This document shows, in pieces, positions 47,329-59,400 of a stretch of DNA of 64,000 nt. Source of the DNA: Liolophura sinensis (Eukaryota; Mollusca; Polyplacophora; Chitonida; Chitonidae); assembly GCF_032854445.1 (NCBI RefSeq), contig NC_088296.1:16171485-16235484 (forward strand), given 5' to 3'. The notes beneath the pieces were generated by a model. The model did no database searches and was not told where the DNA came from. It saw only the letters and a program-made list of their open reading frames with translations. Position numbers and translations under genes: made by a program. Every line of letters begins with the position of its first letter. Position 1 is the stretch's first letter.

Positions 47329-47426
47329 TTACTTCATTATCAAGACGCCGGCAACTGACATGACAACGGCACCACCCACACTTCCCACTGCCACACCTGC
47401 TGCACTGTCTTTATTATCGTCTTTTT
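47329..47426 (-). CDS. Anchor exon: hydrophobic C-terminal segment
   Basis: A strong acceptor (long T-rich tract then CGTTAG) starts the exon at 47426. In phase 1 it reads EKDDNKDS, then AAGVAVGSVGGAVVMSVAGV and LIMK. Read through, a TAA follows the final Lys (47329-47331), giving a C-terminal anchor with no cytoplasmic tail, which could be a GPI-attachment signal. A consensus donor (AA|GTAAGTAC at 47332) overlaps the stop, so splicing to a further exon in phase 2 is also possible. The pyrimidine tract lies next to the A/T-rich tail of a same-strand SINE. Confidence 0.6.
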
Positions 47427-50400
47427 CTAACGAAAAAGAAAAATTAAAAACAAACTATGATTTATGTATTTATTTATTTGATGTTTTACGTCGTACTCAA
47501 AAATATTTCATTTTTACGACGACGGCCAGCATTATGGCAGGAGGAAACTGGGAAGAGCCCGGGGGATTCCGCGATAATTAACAGGTTGTTGGCAGGCCTT
47601 CCCATGTGCGGCAGGAGAGGAAGCCAGCATAAACTGGACTTGAACTCTCAGCGACCGCATCGATGAGAGGCTCCTGGGTTATGGCACCGCGTTGGCGTAA
47701 TAAACCCTGGGCAACGGAAGCTTCAAAATAGGCTATGCACAAGTGTAACAAATTTATGACAACGTGCGTGGAAAAAGTAACCCAATAAAATAGTTAATTA
47801 TTAATTAATGGATTAATTAATTAATTGATTGATTTATTAATTAAAAAGTGAAAGCCACCTAATACGCTAAAAATGATACAAATTTTATAATTATAAAATT
47901 GGGATTGATCGTTAGGAGTGGTATCCAGTGTCTGCGTCTGGAGTGCGCGTTTCACAAAGTCTAAAGGCTAAGCTTAAACGGATAACTCCGTGATAAGACT
48001 CGCCATTTTGTCTAACCTGTTTCACAAAGAAAGTTTTGGGCTATCAGCTAAAGCTTTTTGTCTTCGATTTTGAAAGTTAGTTCAAGCTCCGGAGATGGCT
48101 AGGAAAAAAGCAAATTTTACTTTAAAAGTGTTCTGTGTGCAATTTTTAAGGTTTATTTACTGATTCTAAAAAATAGGAATAAATCATTTTCTTACAGCAC
48201 GCAAAAGTGTTTTCAAGGAAAGGGATATGGTGTTTCCGTTTCGTTTCGACCATTTGTTATGAATGTTAATATCCTTTCTTAAGCTGTCAATTCGGAAACT
48301 TAATGAGAAATTATCACCTTTGATCTGTTATTTACACATGGTACTTTAATGTGTTTATATTTTGGAAATAATTCAACAATTATCAGCATTGATTCAGTCA
48401 GTGACGCTGATGCATATAGCGGTCACATAACCGGCTCTGGTAAGCCTGCTATGCATGTAAGGCTACAGACAGGTTCACTCTTGTGAAATGGCCAAGTCAT
48501 GTGTCAAGTTTCTTAGCTTGGTTACGGTAGACAGCTAAATGACACTTAGCCCACCAACAGACCGTAGACAGCTAAATGACACTTAGCCCACCAACAGACC
48601 GTAGACAGCTAAATGACACTTAGCCCACAAAAAGGCCTTAGACAGCTGAATGACACTTAGCTCACTAACAGGCCTTAGACAGATAAATGAGACTTAGCCC
48701 ACTAACAGGCCTTAAACAGCTAAATGACACTTAGCCCACTAACAGGCCTTAAACATCTAAATGACACTTAGCCCACCAACAGACCTTAGACAGCTAAATG
48801 ACACTTAGCCCTCTAACAGGCCTTAGACAGCTAAATGACACTTACCCAACCAACAAACCTTAAAAGGGAAAGTGAAACGAGCCTCAACACTAGACAGATT
48901 TTAGCATTTTAAAGCTCCTATGTGTCGAGAGCACAACACAATGCCTAAAACAACAAACGTAGTGGTTGTCATGTAATGCTATGCAATGTACCAGCTCGCA
49001 GATGCATAAAGGTACTAGTGAAAATAGGTTGTTGAATGAGAGATCACGACTTGACAACGTAACATCCACATGGTATCAGAAAAAGTGGGATGCTGTAAAA
49101 CTAAAAATGTGATAAAGGTGCATAAAATACTGCAACATAATGAAAGGGAATTCTTTCTGGGAAAGAATGTTATTGATGTTAAGGATTGTTTGTACGTAAA
49201 TCTCAGATTACACAAGCCAAATGTGGAATTGAAAATACTCTTTGGAGCAGATGTAATTATGATGTCAGACAGCACACACAGACAACTTAACAATCTACCA
49301 CAGTCAACTTTCAGAGCTCATACATTGAGAGGTGTTATTGGTGTTCTTGACTGTAAGGAAACGTTTATTGCCGCTACCGAATTACCGATAAACAGTACAC
49401 ATTTGATGTCTACGTAGTTGAGGCACAGTTCCTGAGAATATGAAACTAGTGAAACTGAACATCCATGAAGTCAAAACCACTATGGGTAAAATTAACGGCG
49501 ATCCACTAAATATCCGTCTGAAGGAAAACGCACTTCCATTCCATGCTAATACTGCGCGTAACATTCCTGTTCCATTAATACCCGAACTTAATGAAGAGAT
49601 AGAACGAATGGAAAGGGATGAGAAAATAAGCGGACCAACGGAATGGTGTTTTATTGTAGTGTTACCAAAGCATAACAGTAAAGCTGTCAGAATATGTGTA
49701 GATCTACTACACTTGAATAAATCGGTTAAACGCGAGCGATATGTGTTGCCAACCATTGAAGACATTACAGCTGTACTGGATGGACAAACAGTTTTCACAA
49801 AACTTGATGCAGCTTCTGTATATTTCCAGTTAGAATAAGACCTAGAGAGCGCAAAACTATAAACGTTTATTACACCCAAGGGAAGATACTTCACAGGTTT
49901 ACCATTTGGCATAACTTTAACCAGTGAGATTTTCCAGAGAAAACACATGGACATAGCGCCATACACAGGACAGTGCATTCAAAGCAATGAAGCAGGCGTT
50001 AACTATTGCACCAGCGGTTGCCTCTTATGGCACAACAAAGTCAATTGTTTCCGCCGAAGCCAGTAGTTACGGGGTAGGCGGTGTTCTCATGCAGAAAAGC
50101 AACAATGCATTAAAACGAGTGGCTTTCGCATCCCGTACACTCCTCCCGGCAGAGACTAGGTACGCTCAAATAGAAAAAAGAGTTTCTTGCGTCTGTGTGG
50201 GCATTTGAAAAATGTGATCGGTATCTGTGCTGACCTGACCATTTTCGGCTACAAACAGCTCACAAACCCCTACAACCGCTAACTAATGGAACAGACATTG
50301 TACCGCTACGTTGCCAACGGTTACCAATGAGAATGATGCGGTACAATCCTGTAGCTGAGCGTGTTTGTTTCGGGTAAACAACTGATTGTAGCAGATACTT

Positions 50401-53400
50401 TGTCACGGCATCAACCGGAAATGAACAATACCAGTACAGAAGAAACCAAATTGGATTATGAAACTGACGTGTATGTTCATGGAGTCACTGAGCAGTGGCC
50501 AGTTTCATACGATTGGCTGGAAGAAACCATGCGAGCTGTGTACCACAATGACGTCATGCAGAAGGCAATTGAGTTCAGGGTTAACGTATGCCCAAGATAT
50601 TGCGCCAACATGAGTTCCTATCGGAAGAATCTGCATTCTGTCGCTGAGATACTGTTAATCTATGATGACAAAATTGCAATCTCGAAAGCACTTCTAGACA
50701 TGATTGTGAAGGTTATTCACCATGGTCATCAAGGCATTACAAAGTGTAAGGAAAGAGCGAACACTGGAATATGGTGGTATGGCATTGGATGCGATATTAG
50801 GGACATTCAGAAACTGTCAACACTGTCAGTTATAGAAATCAGCTCAAACCACAGAGCCATTAAAATCAACGGAGCTTCCAAATGGACCGTGGGAACGAGT
50901 TGGAACGGACTTGCTAACATACAATGGAAGAACATACGTCGTGACAGCAGTGATGTTTTCTTTATGAACAAGTCTCCATTTCTGAGAGTGGAGATGTCTT
51001 GTAATGTTATGCAATGTACGAGTGCGGAGTAATGTGAAGGTAATAGTGGATAAAGGTTATTGAATGAGCTATCACGACTAGACGACGTAACATCCACAGT
51101 GGTGACTTTTTGTTAACCTTCTGGTAACCTTGCCCACCTGAATATATTGAAAGATAAAGTTTCAACTGTTAGTCGGATTTGTCTTATAATTTATATTTAA
51201 AACAAAAACAGAACTAAAGGGTACAATAAGTTATAGTTAGTGGAAGCCGACCAACACTGAGAACTTCATCAGATACAGCTTCGTTTTAGTCTGTTTTCTT
51301 TAGGGTATATTATTGTCTTGATTATGTCGGATGCCAGCAAATAGAATCCATGAAGGTGACTGAATGGGGTAGCACTTTATGTTAATGTTGAGGCCCACCT
51401 GCTGAAGGAAGCATTACTTTTAGAATTCACACTAAAACTAAATGTTTTGTTTTTCAGCACATTTCATATACAGTTTACAATAGCAACATGGTGTTTATTC
51501 ATAAAACACTACAAATGTGTAAACATGTGATATTTACTATTTAAACGTGTTAGATGTTTACAATAGTAGACATTTTTACATGTTTATCGCCTTTTCTCAT
51601 TTAATATGAACACAAAATCATGTTTACTGAGCTATTTGTGTTCTCTGAAAATATCCAACACATTAGTATGCAAACATGTTAACCATCCAAAATCTTTTTA
51701 GTAGTATTTTATGATTATACACCAGGAAGCGTTTGAAAATTGGATCAGAAATGTGTTTTCGTTAAACGAAACCCTTATTTTCTGTTTGAATGTCATTGTC
51801 CATGGATTACGCGAAGAACGTGTTGAGTAATATATCACTATAGGATGGTTTCCGAAAACGAGGTCTGTCTTACCTGTCGACGGACCTGACCCTTCCTGCT
51901 CTGGCAAGGTTGTATTACCTGGATGCCCATGAATAAACAGATGAATAAATGAAGATAATAACAATAATGGTGATCGAATCAGTTTGAGTATATATCCAAA
52001 AACATACAATTAAGTTTTTTTTTTTTTTTTTTTTTTTTTGTCATCGTAGGGAAAGCGAAATCGTATTTTATATATTTGCAAACAACCTCAATGTGAAAAT
52101 TGTCGCCAAATGTGAAAAAAGAAATTTTGTCAAAATTCCCTCCAAAACTACAAGACATCATGTCATTTATTTATTTATTTATTTGATTGGTGTTTTACGC
52201 CGTACTCAAGAATGTTTCACTTATACGACGGCGGCCAGCATTATGGTGGGAGGAAACCGGGCACAGCTCGGGGGAAATCCACGACCATCCGCAGGTTGCT
52301 GACAGACCTCCCCACTTACGGCCGGAGAGGAAGCCAGCATGAGCTGGACTTGAACTCACAGCGACTGCATTGGTGAGAGGCTCTGGGTCATTACGCTGCG
52401 CAATAATGTCATGTATTTTGACAAAATTGCTTTTCCTTTTTTATCTTAATATATAGTTCTACAATAGAATAAAGGGCTATGTGCTGCTGTCTGTGTTATC
52501 AGCGCATGTCTGAGGGAAAAAAACATACAGGTGAGATCAATCCCTTCTGCTGAATTTGTCACCCATCTGGATTTTTAAAACTGTGTAATTCGGTTGGAAA
52601 TCCTATTATTTGAACACAATGAATTGTCATGAAAACCCTACACTTACCTGAAGTTGGGTCAGATACAGTTCCTGTCGAGGACGGGTCTACAAGATCCAAA
52701 GAAAAATTTTATTAATATCAGTTTTTGAAAAATATTGTCAAGCTTGGCATTTGGAGGTAAACATCAGTAAGAAAAAAGTGATGATTTTCTGCAAAGGTAA
52801 ACAAAGGTAAAATATCCCTGTCTTTTGTTACAGTGAGCAGATTCTAGATATTGGCTGCATATGTATATCCTGACACTGCATGTAAGTAAAGAGCTAATTA
52901 GCCAGGTATCAAAAGCTCTATTGCTCTTACAAACAAAATAACTTTTTTATCCATTCCTATTGATTGCCTCGTGCTACATTATTGTATATTATTGTATTAA
53001 TTATGTTGGATGGTAGCCAATGGAACAACAGCAGGTGATTAAAGTGGGGTGAAGTTGTATCACCTGGACACGAGGAAAACTGAATAATTTCCACAGCAGA
53101 GAAGCTCATAGAAAAGGTTATGTAACTTTCAAGACCTTCAAGAAGCGTCAACAAATGTTGACTGCACACTCGAAATTCACTGACGTCAACAGCACGAAGC
53201 TCTATCTGTCGTTGAGTTAAAACCCTCTAGCAGCTTTGTAACCAAGTTAGTTGATCGGCCACAGGTATCGCCAGTCACAACAAACAGACAAACTGCCATG
53301 ACATCCTCGTACCTACCAGAGGTTGTAGCAGTAAGACACAAAAAAATCACAGATTGTTTGGTTTAAACACATTTTGTTAAAAACGTTGAAAGGAAAGAAT

Positions 53401-56400
53401 GTAACCGTACTAAGCCGCCTGAATAAAAGCATAGTGATATAGATTCGACGTGCACAAAAACAACTTCCTTGAATTGTGATGTACATTATACTACTTCGTT
53501 GCTGAAAAATGCTTGTAGTTCAGTAGTCCTGTAGTTGATTATTAAGAGAAAAATTCTAATCCTTCAAATACATCCATAAAATTTCATAAAATTTTTTCCG
53601 CACTCACCGGAAGTTGAAGCAGATGAACTGTCAGTGTCTTTGGCGGCTGCAACACACAAGGATAAAACAATAAGTATCACGGCAAAAAAGCATACAGAAA
53701 GTTTTTCGAAAAGATCAGAATCCTGGCGAATTTTCAAAAATGTTTTTGCACACTGATATTGCACTCATGATATAACCACGAACTGTGCGCCCATGTTGTT
53801 GTTGTTGCTTTCTAAATACAGTAGTAGTGTAGTACCCAGGCTGCGTGACCAGTAACTGATAAATGCCTTTGATGTGATTAAGACTTAAACGCATGATTTT
53901 TCCTGCTTCCAACGGTCAATGCCCACGCATGTTAATGTTATAATCCCCAAAGTAGAGCATCTGATTAAGAAGAACGTCTTAAGTAAAGGATATAACTTGA
54001 ACCAGATGTTTGACTAAAAACATTCTAATAGAAAACAAGTTCTTTAATTAACTGTTTTTTTTTTTTGCTGTTTTTTTTATTGGGGTTTTATGTCGCTACC
54101 AACACTCTCATGGTGAAATGAAACCGTGCACAGCCCAGGAGAAATCCATGAGAATATCTTTGAATCTTAGTATCTGTTTGATTAGTTCGTGATTCACAGA
54201 AAATCTTTTAAATGTCCACTGGCTCTGTTCTCTTATCTTCCCAAACTACCAGCGTCGTTTAAAACGGGTTAAAGAGTGCATCATTTGTACACACAACCTG
54301 CCAGACATTTCCATACTTACTGGAAACTGTAGTCTCAGTTGGGGAAGAACCTGTGTTCAACAAAAAAAGAAAAGCTAGGTCTTGAAAAACCATATTCATA
54401 ATTATAGACTAAATATTCTAAAACTTCGGTTAATTTGCGCACATGTCTGTTGGATAGCTAAAACCTAATGACGCTATTGTATCGGAACGGTGGTTGTAAG
54501 ATCGCAAACACTGTAGTCTACCAGTCTGGTAACCATGTTATATGGAGCTTTAATATTGCGTGACAAATACTTTTGAAGATTTGATGACTTTGGTGCATGT
54601 TTTTTTGCTGCTTCTATCAGTTGATGTGCACATATTAAAGAGCAATGCCTATTGTAGTGCAGCTTAGGACACATAATGTTAGTATATTTAGTATAACTTG
54701 AACCAGATACTTGTCTTAAAAAGCATGTCATGCTGGCTTCCTCTCGGGCCGTACGTGGGAAGCCGGCATCCTGCGGATGGTCGTGGGTATTCCCCGGGCT
54801 CTGCCCGCTTTCCTCCCACAATAATGCTGGCCGCCGTCGTATAAGTGAAATATTCTTGAGTACGGCCTAAAACACCAATCAACTAATCAACTAATGAAAC
54901 AGCATGATGATAGAAACACCTTTTTTGAATCCTAATACTTACATCTCTACTTCGTTTCTGAAAGTTATGGCTTCTCTGGTTTTTGAATCTGCTTAAATAA
55001 TCAACTACAAATGTATGCTAATGTTTTCTTGGGCTAAAACTCTCAGAACACATGGAATGCCATGATGAAGGTCAATCAATTGTCACCTTTACATATTTGT
55101 AGTGTTTTATGAATAAACACCATGTTGTTATTGTAAACTATCAGAAATGTGCTGAAAATCAAAACATTTAGTTTTGTTGTGAAGTCTAAAATTACTGCTT
55201 CTTTCAGCAGGCACGAGGCAATCAATAGGAATCAATTCCTATTGATTGCCTCGTGCTACATTATTGTATATTATTGTCTTAATTATGTTGGATGGCAGCG
55301 AATCGAATCCCTGCAGGTGATTAAGTGTGGCGAAGCTGTATCATCTGGACACAAGGAAAACTGAATAATTTTCACAGCAGAGAAGCTCATAGAAAAGGTT
55401 ATGTAACTTTCAAGACCTTCAAGAAGAGTCAACAAAGGTTGATTGCACACTCAAAATTCACTGACGTCAACAGCACGAAGCTCTATCTGTCGTTGAGTTA
55501 AAACACTCTAGCAGCTTTGTAACCAAGTTAGCTGATCGGCCACAGGTATCGCCAGTCACAAAAAAAACAGACAAACTGCCATGACATCCTCATACCTACC
55601 GGAAGTTGTAGCAGTAAGACACAAAAGAATCACAGATTGTTTGGTTTAAATACATCTGGTTAAAAACATTGAAAAGAAAGAATGTAACCGTACTAAGCCG
55701 CCTGAATAAAAGCATAGTGATATAGATTCGACGTGCACAAAAACAACTTCCTTGAATCATGATGTATGTTATACTACTTCGTTGCTAAAAAAATGCTTGT
55801 AGTTCAGTAGTCCTGTAGTTGATTATTAAGAGTAAAACTCTAATCCTTCAAATACATCCATAAAATTTCATGAAATTTTTTCCACACTCACCGGAAATTG
55901 AAGCAGATGAACTGTCAGTTTCTGTGTCGGCTGCAACACACAAGGAAAAACCATAAGTATCACGGCAAAGAAACCCACAGAAAGTTTTCCGAAAAGATTA
56001 GAATCCTGGCGAATTTTGGAAAATGTTTTTGCACACTGATATTGTACTCATGATATCACCACGAACTGTGCGCCGATGTTGTTGTTGTTGCTTTCTAAAT
56101 ACAGTAGTAGTGTAGTACCCAGGCTGCGTGACCAGTAACTGATAAATGCCTTTGATGTGATTAAGACTTAAACAAATGATTTTTCCTGCTTCCAACGGTT
56201 AATGTCCACGCATGTTAATGTTATAATCCCCAAAGTAGAGCATCTGATTAAGAAGAACGTCTTAAGTAAAGGATATAACTTCAACCAGATGTTTGACTCA
56301 AAAGTATATAATAGAAAACAAGATATTTAATTAACTGATTTGTTTCTTTTCTTGTTTTGTTTTGTTTTTGTTTTTTTCATTAGGGTTTTATGTCGTTTCC

Positions 56401-59400
56401 AACAGTAAAACAAGATATCTAATTAACTGATTTGTTTCTTTTCCTGTTATTTTGTTTTATTTTTGTTTTTTTTTTATTAGGGTTTGATGTGGCTTTATGT
56501 CTTTTTCAACAGTATTGGACTTGCACTAAGGCTGCCAGCCTCACGGTGAGATGAAACAATGCAGAGCCCAGGAGAAATCTATGAGAATATCTTTGAATCT
56601 TAGTATCTGTTTGATTAGTTCGTTATTCACAGAAAATCATTTGAATGTCCACTGGCTCTGTTCTCTTATCTTCCCAAACTACCAGCGTAACTACACACAA
56701 CCTGCCAGACATTTCCATACTTACTGGAAACTGTAGTCTCAGTTGGGGAAGAACCTGTGTACAACAGAAAAAGAAAAGGTAGGTCTTGAAAAACCATATT
56801 CATAATTATAGACTAAATATTCTAAAACTTCAGATCATTTGCGCACATGTGTGCTGGATAGCTAAAACCTAATGACGTTATTGTATCGGAACGGTGGTTG
56901 TAATATCGCGAACACTGTAGTCTACCAGTCTGGTAACCAGGTTATATGGAGATTTAATATTGTTTTGACAAATACTTTTGAAGATTTGATGACTTTGGTG
57001 CATGTTTTTTTGCTGCTTCCATCAGTTGATGTGCACATATTAAAGAGCAATGCCTATTGTAGTGCAGCTTAGGACACACAATGTTAGTATATTTAGTATA
57101 ACTTGAACCAGATAATTGTCTTAAAAAGCATGCAGCGCTGGCTTCCTCTCGGGCCGTATGTGGGAAGGTCTCTTGGCACCCTGCGGATGGTCGTGGGTTT
57201 ACCCCGGGCTCTGTCCGCTTTCCTTCCACAATAATGCTGGCCGCCGTTGTATAATTGCAATATTCTTGAGTACGGCGTAAAACACCAATCAACTAATCAA
57301 CTAATGAAACAGCATGATGATAGAAAACACCTTCTTTGAATCCTAATACTTATATCTCTACTTCGTTACTGAAAGACATGGCATCTGTGGTTTTTGAATC
57401 TGCTTAAATAATCAACTACAAATATATGCTAATGTTTTCTTGGGCTAAAACTCGCACAAAACATGGAATGCCATGATGAAGGTCAATAAATTGTCACCTT
57501 TACATATTTGTAGTGTTTTATGAATAAACACCATGTTGCTATTGTAAACTATCAGAAATGTGCTGAAAATCGAAACATTTAGTTTTATTGTGAAGTCTAA
57601 AATTACTGCTTCTTTTAGCAGGCACGAGGCAATCAATAGGAATCGATTACTATTGATTGCCTCGTGCTACATTATTGTATATTATGGTCTTAATTATGTT
57701 GGATGGCAGCGAATCGAATCCCTGCAGGTGATTAAGTGTGGCGAAGCTGTATCATCTGGACACAAGGAAAACTGAATAATTTTCACAGCAGAGAAGCTCA
57801 TAGAAAAGGTTATGTAACTTTCAAGACCTTCAAGAAGAGTCAACAAAGGTTGATTGCACACTCAAAATTCACTGACGTCAACAGCACGAAGCTCTGCCTG
57901 TCGTTGAGTTAAAACACTCTAGCAGCTTTGTAACCAAGTTAGCTGATCGGCCACAGGTATCGCCAGTCACAAAAAAAACAGACAAACTGCCATGACATCC
58001 TCATACCTACCGGAAGTTGTAGCAGTAAGACACAAAAGAATCACAGATTGTTTGGTTTAAATACATCTGGTTAAAAACATTGAAAAGAAAGAATGTAACC
58101 GTACTAAGCCGCCTGAATAAAAGCATAGTGATATAGATTCGACGTGCACAAAAACAACTTCCTTGAATCATGATGTATGTTATACTACTTCGTTGCTAAA
58201 AAAATGCTTGTAGTTCAGTAGTCCTGTAGTTGATTATTAAGAGTAAAACTCTAATCCTTCAAATACATCCATAAAATTTCATGAAATTTTTTCCACACTC
58301 ACCGGAAATTGAAGCAGATGAACTGTCAGTTTCTGTGTCGGCTGCAACACACAAGGAAAAACCATAAGTATCACGGCAAAGAAACCCACAGAAAGTTTTC
58401 CGAAAAGATTAGAATCCTGGCGAATTTTGGAAAATGTTTTTGCACACTGATATTGTACTCATGATATCACCACGAACTGTGCGCCGATGTTGTTGTTGTT
58501 GCTTTCTAAATACAGTAGTAGTGTAGTACCCAGGCTGCGTGACCAGTAACTGATAAATGCCTTTGATGTGATTAAGACTTAAACAAATGATTTTTCCTGC
58601 TTCCAACGGTTAATGTCCACGCATGTTAATGTTATAATCCCCAAAGTAGAGCATCTGATTAAGAAGAACGTCTTAAGTAAAGGATATAACTTCAACCAGA
58701 TGTTTGACTCAAAAGTATATAATAGAAAACAAGATATTTAATTAACTGATTTGTTTCTTTTCTTGTTTTGTTTTGTTTTTGTTTTTTTCATTAGGGTTTT
58801 ATGTCGTTTCCAACAGTAAAACAAGATATCTAATTAACTGATTTGTTTCTTTTCCTGTTATTTTGTTTTATTTTTGTTTTTTTTTTTTTAGGGTTTGATG
58901 TGGCTTTATGTCTTTTTCAACAGTATTGGACTTGCACTAAGGCTGCCAGCCTCACGGTGAGATGAAACAATGCAGAGCCCAGGAGAAATCTATGAGAATA
59001 TCTTTGAATCTTAGTATCTGTTTGATTAGTTCGTTATTCACAGAAAATCATTTGAATGTCCACTGGCTCTGTTCTCTTATCTTCCCAAACTACCAGCGTA
59101 ACTACACACAACCTGCCAGACATTTCCATACTTACTGGAAACTGTAGTCTCAGTTGGGGAAGAACCTGTGTACAACAGAAAAAGAAAAGGTAGGTCTTGA
59201 AAAACCATATTCATAATTATAGACTAAATATTCTAAAACTTCAGATCATTTGCGCACATGTGTGCTGGATAGCTAAAACCTAATGACGTTATTGTATCGG
59301 AACGGTGGTTGTAATATCGCGAACACTGTAGTCTACCAGTCTGGTAACCAGGTTATATGGAGATTTAATATTGTTTTGACAAATACTTGTGAAGATTTGA

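Larger units (their letters stand above)
48967..51098 (+). mobile_element. Ty3/gypsy-type LTR retrotransposon fossil, broken
   Basis: Two direct repeats of 104 bp (48967-49070 and 50995-51098) begin TG and end CA and are about 80% alike by eye, so the insertion is old. The 5-bp target repeat GTGGT flanks both sides (48962-48966, 51099-51103). A primer-binding-like TGGTATCAGA follows the left repeat and a purine tract precedes the right one. Between them are pieces resembling protease, reverse transcriptase, RNase H and the start of integrase, in that order. It is much shorter than a whole element of this family and carries several breaks; no gag is recognised. It sits in an intron of the minus-strand microexon gene, in the opposite orientation. 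Confidence 0.85.
52953..55232. repeat. Array unit 1
   Basis: The most diverged of the complete units, about 2.28 kb. Holds microexons 53608-53646 and 54321-54350, a decayed minus-strand SINE (54060-54155) and a plus-strand SINE (54727-54896). Confidence 0.8.
55235..57643. repeat. Array unit 2
   Basis: About 2.41 kb, nearly identical to unit 3: I see only a handful of differences, one in a T-run. Holds microexons 55892-55930 and 56725-56754 and a SINE at 57131-57305. Confidence 0.85.

Noticed and set aside
47935-48500. MITE with GTTTCACAAAG / CTTGTGAAATGG ends
   Set aside because: Only the short terminal words match in inverted order; the interior does not support an element.
50361-51032. 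223-codon frame as a host gene
   Set aside because: It lies inside the LTR fossil and resembles the end of RNase H and the start of integrase; treated as part of the fossil.
53564-53764. Signal-peptide-like frame ending KLSVCFFAVILIVLSLCVA in unit 1 (also 60590-60868)
   Set aside because: The hydrophobic part is intron read-through: a strong acceptor (CCTTGTGTGTTGCAG) lies inside it and the real exon starts after it. In units 2 and 3 this frame is not kept.
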